Notes under the pieces: model-generated
Seen by the model: the letters and a program-made list of their open reading frames with translations, nothing else
The model's database searches: none
Told to the model about the DNA's origin: nothing
Assembly: GCA_013399695.1 (NCBI GenBank)
Contig: VXAU01002436.1
Location: 895,964-959,963 of the forward strand
DNA from: Formicarius rufipectus
Lineage: Eukaryota; Chordata; Aves; Passeriformes; Formicariidae
DNA: 64,000 nucleotides
Direction: 5' to 3'
Shown here: positions 12,673 through 27,600 of the stretch, piece after piece
Layout of the letters: every line of letters starts with the position of its first letter
Position numbering within the stretch: the stretch's first letter is position 1
Position numbers and translations under genes: made by a program

Positions 12673-15600
12673 ATGCTCCGTTCCGGAGAGGTGAGCAGGG
12701 TGGGTCCGGCCCCTCAGGCCCGCCGGTAACCGGGGAAAGGGAGCCGGGCCCGGGGTTCGGGAGGGGCTGTGCGGGGGGAGCTCCCCCACCCCCTTCCCCT
12801 CAGGGAATGGTGGTTTGGGCGGTGGGCTCGGGGTTAAAGGTGTGGGCGTGTGGCGAGAGGAGCTGTGGGGATCCGGTGCTGGGCTGCGGTGGTGGTATGT
12901 GTGCGTGTATCTGTATATAACCATATATACACTCACGTGTGTATATAGATACGGTTACATAGCTCGTGAAGTTGTTGAAACGGGTGGCGCTTGGAGGAAG
13001 GATGTAGAAGGCGACAGCTGTGGTGTATTTAGGAAAGAATCAGGGACAGTCGCTTTCCCAGCTGCAAACCACGTCCAGGGAATGGAAATGGGTTTTTTCT
13101 CCCCATTCTGAAGCAGTGACAGAGCGAGGGAAGGTGCTGTGGCTTCGTGTGAAGTTTTGTGCTACCTCCTTGTTACCTTTTGAGGGAAGGATTTTGGTTT
13201 CTTCACACAGACGGAAATACTTAACGGTCCAGGTGTTTTTGGTTTTGTTTCACTTTAAAAATCCGTGTGGGAGTCGGGATATCTCTTTTCTCAAAAGCTT
13301 TGCTGAAGTTTCTGAGCCAGTAGCTTTTCTCTTTTTTCCATTTTTTTTCCTTTTCCCCCCAGGAGGTTGTGAGTGAGGAGAGTGAGGAGGAAAGCAATGG
13401 TGTCAACTTGATGGAGTTCTCAGATGAGATCCTTCTGCACATCCTTAGCTACGTCCCTTGCACAGACCTGGTCCTCAATGTCAGGAGAACCTGCAGGAAA
13501 CTTGCAGTGCTTTGCCTTGACAAGAGTCTGACACACACAGTTTTACTTCAGAAGGACTATAAGGTGGGGAGAGTGGCTTGCTGCTTCTGTTAGCTGTGAA
13601 GACAAATATGACCTCGGGAAAAACACCAAGTAGAACTTTCCAGTGTGTCTGCATAAATGGACTGTTCTTGAACTCTGAAATCAAATACACAATAAACTTA
13701 TATAAATGCATTTGTTTTCCAGAATGCTTTGTTAGAACATCTCTGTGCTCCCTTAGTTTTATGAAATGCTGTCAGTGAAAACACCTTCTCTATGTTTCTG
13801 GAAGCTGAAGTGAAAGTAAATGTGACCTTCCACTTGTAGCCATTTGAGTTAACCATTTTCTCAAAACTTCTTTTTTGTGTTGTTGTGCAGAAAAATTTTG
13901 TGTGTGTTGCTATAAGGTATGCAGTCAGAGGAGCCAGAATTTGTGGGTGTTCTATAGCAGAAATAAAGCTTGGGACTGAAGGGTGATATGTTTTTTTGGG
14001 AACTGTGTCACCAAGTGCAGGCCAGGGGAAGCTTCTCTTATTCATTTCTAGAAAAGGAAACTAGGTGAAGAGGAATGGAAATGTTCTTCTTTCAGTTAAA
14101 GTTTCCATAGCTATTTCTGCTGAAATAGATTTGCTGGTAGAAAATGGAGGTGGTTTCCATTCCACCCTGGGCTGCTGAACAGCTGTAATGCAGAACTGCA
14201 CAGGCTAAGGAGCTGAGGGGAGTGTAATCTTAGGAGTCCAAAGCATGGCAGACTGAGCTGCCAGCAGTGTAATCATTCTTTGGCTGGGCTACCATCCCCA
14301 AACCTTTGGGTGAGCCACGTACTCTGAGTGCCAACCACTCTGATCCCCATCTCCCGCTGGGAAACAGAGCCAGTGCCTTCTGTCTCACTGAATGTGGTCT
14401 TGTTTGGGTGCAGGTGAACAAAGACAAAGTGAAGCAGCTGATGAGGGACATTGGGAAGGAGATTTTCCAGCTGAACATGGCAGGGTGCTACTGGCTGCCC
14501 AGCTCCACCATCGACCACGTGACGCGCTGCAAGAACCTAGTGAAGCTGAACCTGTCAGGGTGCCACGTCACCTCCCTGCGGCTCTCCAGGATGCTCTCCA
14601 CGCTGCAGCACCTGCGCTCCCTAGCCATCGATGTCAATCCGGGCTTTGATGCCAGCCAGCTGAGCAGTGAGTGCAAAGCCACCCTCAGCCGTGTCTTGGA
14701 GCTGAAGCAGACCCTCTACACGCCGTCCTACGGGGTCGTCCCGTGCTGCACGAGCCTGGAGAAGCTGCTGCTGTATTTTGAGATCCTCGACCGCTCACGG
14801 GAGGGGTTTATGCTCTCTGGGCAGCTGATGGTGGGCGAGAGCAACGTGCCCCACTACCAGAACCTCCGTATCTTCTATGCCAGGCTGGCTCCTGGCTACG
14901 TCAACCAGGAGGTGGTGAGGCTGTACTTGGCAGTGCTGAGTGATCGGACACCGGAGAACCTCCACGCTTTCCTTATCTCTGCCCCTGGCAGCTTTGCAGA
15001 GACGGGAGCCACCAAAAACCTCCTGGACTCCATGGCTCGAAATGTCCGTCTGGATGCTTTACAATTGCCCAAAGCCTGGATTAACGGCTCTGGGCTCCTG
15101 CAACACTTGAAGTTCAACAACCCTTTCTACTTCAGCTTTAGCCGATGCACCTTATCTGGTGGGCACCTGATCCAGAGGGTCATTAATGGTGGGAAGGACC
15201 TTAAAAGCCTGACCAGTTTGAATCTCAGTGGCTGTGTTCACTGTCTGGCTCCGGAGTCCTTGTTTCGGAAAGCGGAAGATGACATTGACAGTAGCATTTT
15301 GGAAAGCCTGGTAGTGTCTTGCTGCAACCTGAGGCACCTCAACCTGTCTGCAGCTCACCATCACAGCTCGGAAAACATTGGGAACCACCTGTGCCAGCTC
15401 CTGTCCAGGCTAAAGCACCTGCTCTCCTTAGCACTGCCAGTTTGCTCCATCACAGACGTTGGTGCAAGCGTGGAGAAGCCTCCCATGACACCTAATTTGG
15501 TGCCCCAAACATTTGGGAGGAAAGTCCGGATTGGGATACAGACATATCCAAGGAACTTAGCGGACCAGGCAAACCAGAAGGTAGAGTCCTCAGTGTTTTG

Positions 15601-18600
15601 GGCTCTGATGGGAAGCCTGCGAGTTTTGGAAACCTTGGAAATAATCGGGTCCAGTTTTTCCTCTGCTATGCCCCGCAATGAGCCGGCGATTCGGAACTCG
15701 CTGCCTCCCTGTGTCCGGGCACAAAGCGTGGGGGACTCGGAGGTGGCTGCCATCAGCCAATTGACTTACCTGCAGAGCCTCACCTTAGCACAGCTGCCAA
15801 ATATCCTCACAGGCTCTGGGCTCCTCAGCATTGGGCTGCAGTGCCAGCACCTGCGGACTCTTTCCTTGGCCAACCTGGGCATGATGGGGAAGGTGGTCTA
15901 TATGTCTGCTCTCATGGACATGCTGAAACACTGCAAATGTTTGAGAGATCTCAGGTGAGGGGGCTGCCCTTGAATGTCTCCCATTTCATTTGTGAACCGC
16001 CAGAAAAGTAGTGTGTGGTTTGTTGTGGCTGCTGATAAAACTGTTCTCGTCCAAAGTAACTGCAATGGCTTGAAAACTGGGTATTTTCCTTCCTGTCTTG
16101 TGGAGGATGGGAAGGCATTGTGTGTTTTTCTTTAAGGCTCGAGATATGCCCTTTAACCAGTGTTCTAAGAGCCAAAAGTGCTGTGACTGCCTTCCTTTTA
16201 GATAAGGAAGAGTGGATGCTGCATATTTTGCAGCTAGCAGCCTGTCAGAGCAGGTTAAATACTATGAGCCTTTGCTGACTTTTTGGCTTTGTGTACATAT
16301 ATATCTTTTAAATTTCCAGGAAGGAAGAGATTCCTACACTGTCTAGATAATGTAGCTCTCGCCTTAGGTTTCCCAGTGAGATATTTTTGTGCATTTGGTT
16401 TATATTAAAATCTCACCTTTTTTTTTTTTTAAAATTATTATTATTATTTCTTGTCTTGAAAATTTACTGAAAACATTCAAAATTTTGAGTTTGTCCCGCT
16501 GGTGTTCCTCTCCTGGTAGGATTTAAAGGATCTGATCCTATGGGGTGCACAAAGGAGCTTCATGGTAGCCAAAATGTGCTTGTGAAAGCAAAGGGCACAA
16601 ACTCTGATGATTTCCTTGCATCAATCCATATGAACACAAATGTTACTACTTTAGCAAGATGCTTTCTTTCCTTCTTTTTTTCCCCTAAACCAGGTTCTTT
16701 TCATGAAAATGCAGGATCTGCTAGTCCCATTGTCATCCTCTGTTCACAAAAGGGTCCAAAATGCTGAATAGTTGTAGCAGCAAGGTCACTCTGTGGTCAC
16801 AGTTCAGTTGCTGTGACTGTAATTATTGCTCACCATCTGGGACTGGTGTTTGTGGGCCTCTTCCTGATCCACTGCAATAGTGAAGGGATCCAGGCTGGCT
16901 AAAACACCTCAGGAAGGTTTTCATGTTCCACCACTTCCCATTTATAACAGGCAAGGAATGTGCAGGTCTCTCATCCGAGGGATGGTAGCTGCTGGAAATT
17001 CGGTTGCTCTGTCTTGAGTTACATGAACATACCTTTAACCTTCAGGAGAGTAAAATAACCGTGGAAAGACTGAGGGCTGGGGAAGGAGGTTTGGGTGTGC
17101 AGTGTTGCTTTGCTCAGCCCAAGCTCTGTAGTTTCCAGAGGCTTTGAAATGGTGGCCGAGAGGGATACAGGTGGGAGAGAATGTAGAGCCTGGAATAAGG
17201 GCTGGAACAAGAGTGTCTCCTTGTACCGTGCTTATATGGAAGCTGCCATTGCTCTTTCCTAAGATCCTAGAGGGTTGTGTAAGCTTAAGATGGTTTTAGT
17301 GTTTAGCACTTCCTCCTCATAATGTCGTTTCCTTTTCATTTGACCGATTCCCTGCTGCTCGCCCCCGTTTTTCCCGTCCCAGTTTTCCAGGCTGCGGAGC
17401 TCGTGCAAGGGGCTGTTCCAAAGCAACATTGCCATCTAGCGAGTGCAGGGCGGCATTGCGGGTGCGGCTGGCGGCTCAGGGATTCACCTGGAAACTGCTG
17501 ACAGGGATTCACATTCAACTGCTGTCGGGATGAGGGAGATTCTCTGCTTCCTGTCCTAAATTTACAGCGACCCAGTAACGCTGTCGAAAAATTGAAGAGG
17601 CTGCGCATCTCCTTAATACTATTTTTTATTTATTACCCGAAGTGCTGATATGCTTTTAGGATCTCTTCAGGCAGTGCTGCCCGACAGCAGTTGCAGGCTG
17701 AGACTAAAACATAATTTATTAATTAACAGGATTAAGTTGCTGAGATACCCCTGGGTACTACAAAAGCCTATGCAGAGATTATCCAGATCAGGTTGGGACT
17801 GACAGCTTGCAAGCACCTAATGGATTAACCTTCTTGGCGTACTTGGCCTTCCTGACCCAATGACTGAGATTCCCAAGTGCTCTGAAGCCCTGCAGTAAAT
17901 CTGCACTAAGCAGATGAAGTCTCCTGATGGCACCAGCCCTGAGCAGGTTCTGCTTCCTGCAGGCTGGTTTCTGTGAGGGAGTCACCCAGTTATGTTCCTG
18001 GTTAAAACAGACTCCACATTGGCCAGGTATGGCTTCACTGTGTCATTTTGATGCCCTGCTGGATTACCATGACAGAGGATCCTGTCTCTCTTCCCTGGGC
18101 CAAGTGAAGAAGGCTGGATTGGTGATGGTTGTTCTTCCTGTGGATGAGCAGTAACTTTAATCGTTTGCCAGGGCTCGTTGTGGTCACTCTTGGCCCCAGA
18201 GGCTTAAGTTCTGCGTCACCCTGTGTGCACTGTGTGTTTTTCATGCCTGCTTCTCTCTAGGCAGTAAACTGAAGATACTGAACCGAAGATATGACCAGTT
18301 TGATTAGTGCTTATGCACTAAAGCAGAAGGTCCCTAAATCCACATCACCTGCTCAGTGGATGTCAGGTAGTAGTAGTAGTAGCTCTTTTAAGAGTAGAAT
18401 GGATCTGCTGCTCAGCCCCAAAGCTTTTCTTACCGAACATACTTTGTGGAAAATTTGCAAACCCAGGGTTATTCCAGGGTTGCTCCCTGCGGACACCGGA
18501 ATTCTGCACTTTAGGGCTTTTCTGCCTCTCTGTACCCTTGTCCAGCAACGCGGCAGCCACTGCTCAACCCATTTGCCAGCCCCCCATGAATGTGCCGTCT

Positions 18601-21600
18601 TCCCTCGTGTCTGGGAGCTGTCCCAGCCGTGAATCGCACATTGAGTTGTTGTTGTTTATTCCCGCAGGCTGGAACAGCCGTACTTCTGTGCGGGCGCCCA
18701 GTTCTTCCAGGCACTGAGTCACTGCTCCTCTCTCCAGCGGCTTTGCATCGTCTCCCGGAGCGGGACTCTGCAGTCTGACGCAGTGATGTCATTCATGGCC
18801 AGCTGCCTTGAGGTCATCATGTGCCACATGTTTATGGGAGAATCTCTTACCGTTTGCAAAAATCTCCAGCAATCCATTGTCCGGAGGTGAGTGCCGAAGG
18901 GGGTCGGTGTGGGACTTTCTGGAGCTGGTGGAGATCTGTCTCCGTCTCCTTGCTTGCCAAGGTTTATATGGCTTGGAGTACTTGTTCCGAGAAGCTAATA
19001 GGTAATGTGTAACTGCTTGGCACCTAAACCAACCTCTTACTTTAATAAGAGTGAATCAGTGAGGTATTTGAAGGTATTATATGAATTTTTGGTTCCATTC
19101 CCACCCGTGTTCTCTGCAGTTCCGTTGGCTGAGTTGAAGTTCTGGATGTAAAGCTCCATCATAAATCAAATGACACTTTTTGTGTAAACAAAACATCTGC
19201 CGACGTTTTAAGTACTGAGAGATTTGACCTTGAAGCTTTCCTCCTTTCCCACAAGTGACTAAGATAATTCTCTGTCCTCTAATCACTTGTAAATGTCACT
19301 TACTGATAATCCCCTGGCAGCGCAATTCAAAGCCTTTAAAAGGTTGTTGTGAAGGGTTTTTTCTTCTGGGGGATGTGTGAGGGGGGAGAATTGGTACAAA
19401 CTGCCTTTGCACGTTTGGCAGTTCTTAAATGCATTTTGCTTGGCCCCTTGCAGGGTTCTGAGCCTCACGTGGTGGGAAACGTTTGTGTGTGAGCCGTGAA
19501 CTGCATTTGAAAAGAGAGCTTTTAATTACGCCTGGCATTTGGAAATCTTCTAATAGTGGCAGTCATCTAACAAAATATTTCCCATGCAGCAGACTTTCCA
19601 TTATTATTTTTTTCCCCTATAAGGCTTTTCCCCCGCCTTCAGTCTGTTTTCTTTGTCACCTACTGTTGCTGTGCCCTGTTAAGCTCTAATAAAAATTTCA
19701 AATCACACGGCGTTATTAGTGCATCCTAAAGGGTGCTCCTCCCCCCCAGCCTTCCTCCGGCATCAAACTGACTTATTACACTTGGCTGGTTTCCGTGGAC
19801 CAAATCCAGAAGAGCCTGTGACTATATTAGCTCCCTACCAAAGTGCTCCCGAGATTGTTACTGCCTCTGAAAGCCTCTGTGTCCTTCTGGGACGGGGATT
19901 GTTGGAAGCATCTGAGTAAATTCCTTGTGATGCGACAAGGATTCTTTGAGTTTGTTTTTCATGGGGCTTTGTATCTGTAAAAACATTTCTGGGTTGATTT
20001 TGGTTGTGCTTTGGGGATCCTTAGAAAGAACCAAAAAACCACAGTTCCTGTTTTTTATTTGCCCTCCTCTCTGAGGGGCTGTTTCAGCACTGGCCAAAAT
20101 TTTAATGTCCACTTACTGAGCAGAAATACACCATTCTGCAGTCTTTTCTCCCTCATTCTCTCTGTCATGTACAGATTCTCACTACGTTCTGTACCTCTTA
20201 ATAATCTAAACCCTGAGAACTTTCCAAGGAGCAGCTGATGCCTCATGGAAATATGAAAAACTATTTTTATATTTAGCGACAGTTCTGGCTGTCAAACTTA
20301 CTCCTTCTTTTGTATTTTATTAATAGAGACACTTGTATAAAAACAGGATTTTTTGAAGGTTGGTTTTTTTGTTGCCTTTTTTTTTTTTTGCTGAAGAGAG
20401 CATCTGCTCCCACTGCAAATTCTACACCTGAAGTCATAATCCTCTGTGACATTGTAATTGGTGGCTCTGGAAACGATTTTGATGTCACCTAAGATTATGA
20501 CTTCAGGAGGAGGATAAGCAGTGGGAGCAGATGCTCTCCTAAGCAACAAAGATCCTGTTCTCATGCAACTGTCTCTGGTAATAAAATGGAAGGAACAAAA
20601 TACGGAAAATGATGTGTAAGCAAAGCCTGGAGCCTTCCCTAAGCCATCAGCGAGTCTTTAAGCACGTGACTTCTCCAGTGATCCAATTCTCATCCTTGCA
20701 CAAATGTGCCTTCAGATGGAGTCAGGAATAAACTTTCTCTTGACTGCATTTTGTCTGCTACTCCATGGGTAGAGAGATGTGCAGTAAAATCTGTGTGTGA
20801 ACTTAAACCTGTGGGTGAGGCTCCAGTTCACAGTATGGCTTCCCCTCAAGGTGTGCTGCTGCTGGTGTCTCTTTAATCCAAGTTTTTCACTGGAAGAGCC
20901 CATTGGGCAGCAAGTTGGAAGTTATAGATCTTTGTGCCAGAGTGAAATAAGGTGATTTATCCTTCTGTTTTTCCATTTGTTTGGAATGTATGCAGATGCT
21001 GTGTGGAAACATGGAGAGTGAGTGGGATGGGGGAAATGAGACGAGGGACAGTGATGAGCCTTTGTTTGCTCCCTTTATTGAGCTGGGACAATTGATCTGT
21101 ATTCTTCAGGTTCCAGTGAGGGTCAGAGTTCCTGTTTTAGGGCTATGGAGATGGTGTTGTGTAGGCTGAGAGATGGTTTTGAACAGGAAGGTGGGACTAA
21201 AGTGACTCCCATTCTCCCAGTGCTTCTAAGAGAAGAAATGTGAGTGGGAATGGGAAAAGCCCAGGGCTGGGCACACACCAGGAGTTTGCTGCAGGAGGTA
21301 GAGCTGGGAGGGCTTCAAAATGCAGTGTAGTGCAGGGCAGTCCTTTCTTAGTTGTGGATGCACAGGAAGGTTTGGGTCACAGAAGAGACTGGGCCCCAAT
21401 TGAGGAGAGCAGACTGATTTCATCTGTGGAATTGTACTGGAAGATGATGCATATACAGGGTGTGGTGATGGGAGCTTGGGAATTAAATCTGCTGCATCAC
21501 ACTGATGACTTACAGCATGAACTGATTCCCAAACTCTCCCCTTTGACTGTAAAATGAGGTTAGTGTTATGCATTTCTGTTCCACTGGCCTGAAAAGAGAG

Positions 21601-24600
21601 CTGTTCTCGTGTCTCAGTCTTGTGACAGCTCTGAACCAGGCCCTGTGGTGTCCAACTTTTTGGTGAGCAGCTTCTGGTTGAAGTTTGCTGCTATTTGGTG
21701 CAAAGTAGTTGGTATATTTAAGTCACTAAAGCTTCTGCTTCAGTTCTGGCTCTTTTGCAGTGAAACACAAGAGGCAGAATGGGGCTCATCTGGAGCCTCA
21801 TCAGCAAACAGGAGGCTTGCAAGGGCAAGGTCTCCTCTGAGCTGTAGAGAAGACTGTAAAGATTGTTTCCCTCTGGGCAGATAAATCATTGCAGTGTTTT
21901 TCTTTATTCTTTTTCCTTCAGTGTGAACGGGAGGGGTGATCTCCTTTATGATTCAGGGCGATACTCTGCACATAAGAAGGGCCTAGTGGTTAGAGTGGGA
22001 GATGTGGCTTGAGTGATCCGTATCCACGTCCCTGATCTTCCTCAGATTTCACATGACAGTGGTCTAGTCTCAGCTTCTCTGTAAAATGACATGTTTTTCC
22101 TGTCACATGCTGCTCAGCTGCTGCCACACTTCAGATAGTTGCAGATCCAACGAACACAATGATTTCCATTTTATGCTTGGACCCAAACTTTGCCAGAGTG
22201 CTCAGCTCCAAGCACATGCTGTCCCTCTTTCAATGCCTCTTCTGTTCAAACTACTGCAGCAGTAATTCCAGAAACACTAAAACACCACAATTTGAGGCCC
22301 CGTGGTTGTAGGTTCAGGCATGACTCCAGACCTGTTGCTCTGCCAAGAGCCTTCTTTTCAGAAAAGGTAAATTTTCTTCTCCCTTTTGAGTTGAGCTTGT
22401 GTGCTTGGATTTTCTAAATGCTTGCACAAGAGCCCTGTGTCCAAAGGCCGGTCCGAGGAGATGATTCTTGCTTCAAAGAGCTTTTCCACACTGTTATTTA
22501 CTGGAATAGTCAGTAGATGGAGCTGTGACCCATGGAAGGTCCCTCCTCTTACCGAGGGCTGCGCTAAATAACCGTATTTGTACTCCTGTGTTTCTCTGCC
22601 CCAAAAATGCTGCGGGCAAGGAATTTGGATGACTTCAGGCTTGTAGAGCTACATGGTGTGGTTAGTGGACACTTCACAGATGTGCAGGAGAAGTTGCTTT
22701 CTTGGTGAAGCTTACCATTGGAAAACAGGCTGGAGGAGGGGGTGGGAAATGCTTTGGCAAATATCCCTTTGGCCTCAAGGACAGATTTTTATTTTCCAGT
22801 GTGTGCCTTTAGAATTTTGTCGGTTTTAGCTGAAGTGTTTAAATAGCTCCTACCATTGTAATGATTTCAAGGAGTCTGCAACACCAGGCAATACAAGCCA
22901 ATGAAAAGTCCTTGGAAAAACACCTTGGAAAAATATCTAGAAGGATATAATAAAGTAATATTAAAAAAAAGAAAACCAACCAAAAAAAACCCAAAAACCA
23001 AAAGCAAAACAAAGCCCTCTGAGAATACGGTGTTGTTAGGGATTCTTCATGCAGAGGGGGAAAGTGTCATGGTGCAGAGGCAAGTTATGATTTATAGAAG
23101 TGGAATCCAGGCTAAACCATGGCAGAGAGGGAAGAACCGTGGCGCAGCTGGAGTGTGTTTTGGGGTGATGGGTGGGCAGCTGGGCTCAGCTGCTCACGTC
23201 TCCCAGAAGGGTGCTGTGAATTCCTGGGACCTGCAGGGAGATGGTGCAGAGAGGGCTGGGGCTGCAGCAGCAGTGGCAGCATCCCCCCAGAGTTGTGGGG
23301 TCAGAGTGGGGACGTGGCAGTCCTCTCCCAAGCTCTGCCCCTGCTGCCCAGCCACACTGGTACCTGTCACCAGCGAATGGCACCTGTGCAGCTCTGCACT
23401 GGTGGGGCCACACCTCGAGCCCTGTGTGCAGTTCTGGGCTCCTCACCACAGGAAAGACATTTAGTGCCTGGAGTGTGTAATCAGAGAAGAGCAGTGGAGC
23501 TGGGGAAGAGTCTGGAGAAAAGGTCCTATGAAGAGAGGCTGAGGGAGCTGGAGAGCCTCAGGCTGGAGGAAAGGAGGCTCTGGGGGGACCTTCTCACTCT
23601 CTACAACTCCCTGACACAATGTTGTAGCAAGGTCTCCCAGTTAACAAGTGACAGAATGAGAGGAAATGGCCTCAGGTTGAGCCAGGGAAGGTTTAAATTG
23701 GATATTAGGAACAATTTCTTTGCCTAAAGGGTTCTCAAGTACTCCCACAGGCTGCCCAGGGCAGTGATAGGCTTGCAGTCCCTGGAGGTATTGAAAAGCT
23801 ATGTAGATGTGGCACTTGGGGACATGGGGTTGGCAGTAGTGGAGGAATGGTTGGACTCAGTGATCTTACGGGGCTTTTCCAACCTGAACAATTCTGTGAT
23901 TCTGTGACTGGGATGACTTTTGGGGTAACCAGTGTTGGAAACTACAGACAATTTTACTTGTTTAGGACAATCTGCCCATTCTGGGGGTCCAAGATGCAGA
24001 GAAAGAGAAGCACTAAGTTACCCTGCCTTCTGCCTGTGTCAGGTGTGAGCACTACTTAGCTTGAAGTAACTTTCACGACAAGATTCCTGCCACTTTCTAG
24101 GAATAACTGTTTCAGTCTGAATTAGATCTTCTTATTCACTCTTCTGTAGCATTACCTAAATTTCTCTCTGCTTGTTACTGTCCTTTTTTAACATGAATAT
24201 CTTGGCTGGATCTTACCTTTTCTGAAACTGCTGATTCCAGTGGCCCTGTGTGGCTGAGAGCCCTGATGCCCACTGCAGGGAAGAATCACCCTCCTGGGAT
24301 TCAGTTGCAGAAATGGGGCTTCCAGGTGGGAGCACAGAGCTGAAACTGAGTATTTGTAAAGTGCTGAGCGAGCCAGTTCCTCTCCTGGCATTCACCACAG
24401 GACTGAACTATCACAAAAGAATTTTTGCTCACCTCAGGGCTAAGCATTTCCCCCTGCCTTGGATATTCCTGCAGTATTCCTGTTACCTGGATTCTCATTG
24501 TGGGCTCGACCTCTGAAAATCCATTTTTGGGTAATCCTTTTACTGTTAGAGTGGGCATAGGGGGCTGTGGGGGCAGTAGGTGAGTGCCAGATCATCTTTG

Positions 24601-27600
24601 AATTCAGCAGTTCTGCAGCACCGCTCCCGTACTGCTCCAGTCAGATTGACACTGCAAAAAGCTGGTATTAGCACTTCGGGCTTTTTTAAGATTTGCCAGG
24701 TGGTTTTGCATCCCTTCACCACCTTTTCTTCCTTCTGACCGTGGAGAAGTCCTGTGTCCCAGAGCCAGTGGTGGCTGCTGATCCACTGCGGGCTCTGGCC
24801 CTGCCGAAGTGGGATTGCAGAGGACTGAATGCATGGCCAGGCTGGTGTAGTGAATCATTAGCATCCCGCTCAAGCTTTCATTGTCTGTTTCATTTCCTGC
24901 TCTTGGAAACCCCTGAATCATTCTGTCACAGACTGAATAACAAACTGCATCCTTGTCAGCTTGTGTTGCCCAAGGATTCCTTGCCGGGCTTGGCAAAGGC
25001 TGCCTGCTTGAGGTGTGGCCCAGACACCTTTGCTTCTACTGAGGATGTTGTTTATGGGTGGGTTCAAATACTTTACGAGCCAGCACAGCTTGTGGGACTG
25101 TCCCCAGTTTGCCATATTAATTTATCGTCTTTTCAGGGTACTCACAAACCCCCTTCTTTAAATGCATTCCTGTGGTTGACCCAAATGGCTCGTTCTAGCT
25201 GCCAGCTCGTGTGTTTTGAAGGGAATTCAGTCCTGAAACCTTCCTCAGCGGGTAGATTGGTTTGTGCATGAAATAACTTTCAAGGATTGTCCTCTCTCAC
25301 TTGGCTGAGAAATAATATTGGAATAGTACTGTCGTGCTTTCTCTTCATGAGGGTGTAAAAGGCTGAACGGAAGCATTAACTGCAGCTTTAAAGCATTTCC
25401 ATAGTAAAATAAATCTAATTGAGCAGTTATTGCAGTAGCTTTTTAATTTGTGGAAGAGATTAGGAAATAACTTTCAGCTTGCTCTGGCAGAGCACTCCCC
25501 TAGGACGTGTCCTGGGCGCTCTGGCATCGCTCTTTGGGCTCTCATTCCCTCCCCCTCTAATTGTCCGGTCACATTTGACTGATGCAGAGTTCAGCTGGCA
25601 AAATAATGTAAGAATCTCAATCTGCAGGCGTGTTTGACACAGACCTCAGTTCACAGGAGAAGTAGCAGAGTGCCATTCATGCCTTACAGGGAAACCACAG
25701 CAGAGAGATGTAATTTGCCTCGGCTCGGGATGAGTCTGATGTGTTATTGCTCCTTCCCTGTGGCTCAGTGCAGTGGCAGATGATGCTGCCTTGGAGATAA
25801 CTTGAGAGTTGCCAGTGATGTGTGTGAGGAATTTCCAGAGGCACATCTACACCCCTTGGTCTCAGGTTGGAGGCTGTAGTGATGGGACTTATGGTGAGGG
25901 AAAATCACAGACTTTGGGAGGATGTTGGTTTGTCTGTGTAGTGATGAAGGGATGGAAGAGACCCCTAAAGGAAAACACTTTATGGAGAAAATATCTAATT
26001 GTGTGGAGTTAAGAGCAACCAGAGGAATCACAACAGCTTTCCCTGGGAATTTTTAAAGTCCATTTCTGAGGTTTGGAAATAAAGTCTGCTCAGTGCTGGC
26101 AGTCTGGTAGGGCTGGAAGAGAGAATGGCATTGAGGAACAAGTCAGCTTTAGAGTCAGTGTGGGGAGGCTTTGGACCCATCCTGAGAGGCTTCTGAGGGC
26201 CAAGGGGAGGGCAAGAGTCCTCCCTGCTCACAAAGGAAGGGACCTGGAAGAATCCCACCTGCAGTTTCTTTGGTGTGCTGGAGGATGCTTTAGAGAAGCT
26301 TCATTGGCAGTCACTGTAAGCAAGGAGAGTTTTTGCAGTTCCCTGGTACTGAGGTCAGGACATGGCCAGTGGAACAAATTTTAAGTGTTCATCTGGCCTT
26401 CCCTGAGAAGATGAGGAAAGTGTGTGTGTATGTTGGGTCATGCTGCTGCCAGCTGCTCCAGCTTGTCCTGGCACTTCCTCCATTCCACCATGCCTTGCTT
26501 CAGGAGGGGAGTTTCCAGCCTGGCTCAGGTAAGCTGGCTGAGACTTTCAAGACAGATGCCACGCTTGAACTTTGAGATGTGAGCAAGTCTTCCAGTGAAA
26601 ACAGACTTAGGCTGTGCCTGGCAGAGGATTAACAGGGGTTTGTGAATGTAGGTGAGAGCGCTGTGTACAGGGCAAAAAGTGAATTGGTCCAGATTTTTTT
26701 CTCTTAGGAAACTTGTGCCTCTCCAGAAACAGCTCACCAGCCTGTGGGGCAGCAGAGACTGGTTTGCATTTGAGAGTCATGCCAACTGGCATCCACATCT
26801 GCTCTGTTCCCCTAAATGAAGGTGCTCCTGCTTTCCTTCCTTCCAGTCGGTCTCTAGAGCCCTTTTCCCGTAAGCTCAGCTCAGTTTGTGAACTTCAGAA
26901 ACCTGGCCTTGATCCCCTCCCCGTACACTGTATTTCCTCACTTTATCTACTGTGTGCTGCTTTTGTTGGCAGGGCTTAATTCTCCCACCTTGTGTGCCCT
27001 CGGTGCCAACTTCTGTGAAGTGGGATGTGCTGAAACGTCGGAATTTGGCATAGGGCTTTCCTTGGGTTTCTCTGGAAATCTCAAGGGGAAATACATTCCT
27101 CAGCCCCAAACACTGCCTTGTCCTCTCCTTACAAGTAAGGAAAGAAAAGTTTGAGCAGCACCTAACACAGGGGAGCTGTCATCTTCCAGGGCCTGTGGTG
27201 CAGAGGATTGCAGGGGGGTATAATTCACCCTTCCAGGCTGGCTGGTGAGATTCCCCATGGCTTTGGGCTGCCCTTTGGCTCTCTCATCAGGTGGAGTCTC
27301 CAGGGGACTCACTGGCCTCTCTGGAGAGGTATGTCAGTATTTGCCAGGAGATAGCTGCATTCCAGGGAGGGACTCTTTTGTCTTGCTAAAATCGAGGAAA
27401 TCTGATCAAAGTGCAGCCTTCCTTTAGACTTTTTCCCTTTCTTTTTGACTTTGTCCCTGACCTACATATCAAATCCTACTACAGTGGTTGGAAGTAATTG
27501 AGAGTGTAGTGTTAGGCTATTTACCAAGCTGTTCACTTGAAAATAACCTTACTGTGTCCAGTCCACACCTGTTCTGGGATAATTTTGGAGACAAATAGTG

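Noticed and set aside
20361..20394. Mariner-type terminal repeat suggested by GAAGGTTGG next to T-rich sequence
   Set aside because: Only a short match and no partner at the other end; the stretch looks like a T-rich insertion in the left hairpin arm.
22901..23727. Frames of 187 and 202 aa in FBXL18 intron 4
   Set aside because: They begin in or just after A-rich low-complexity DNA and run into a CR1 LINE 3' end; not a nested gene.
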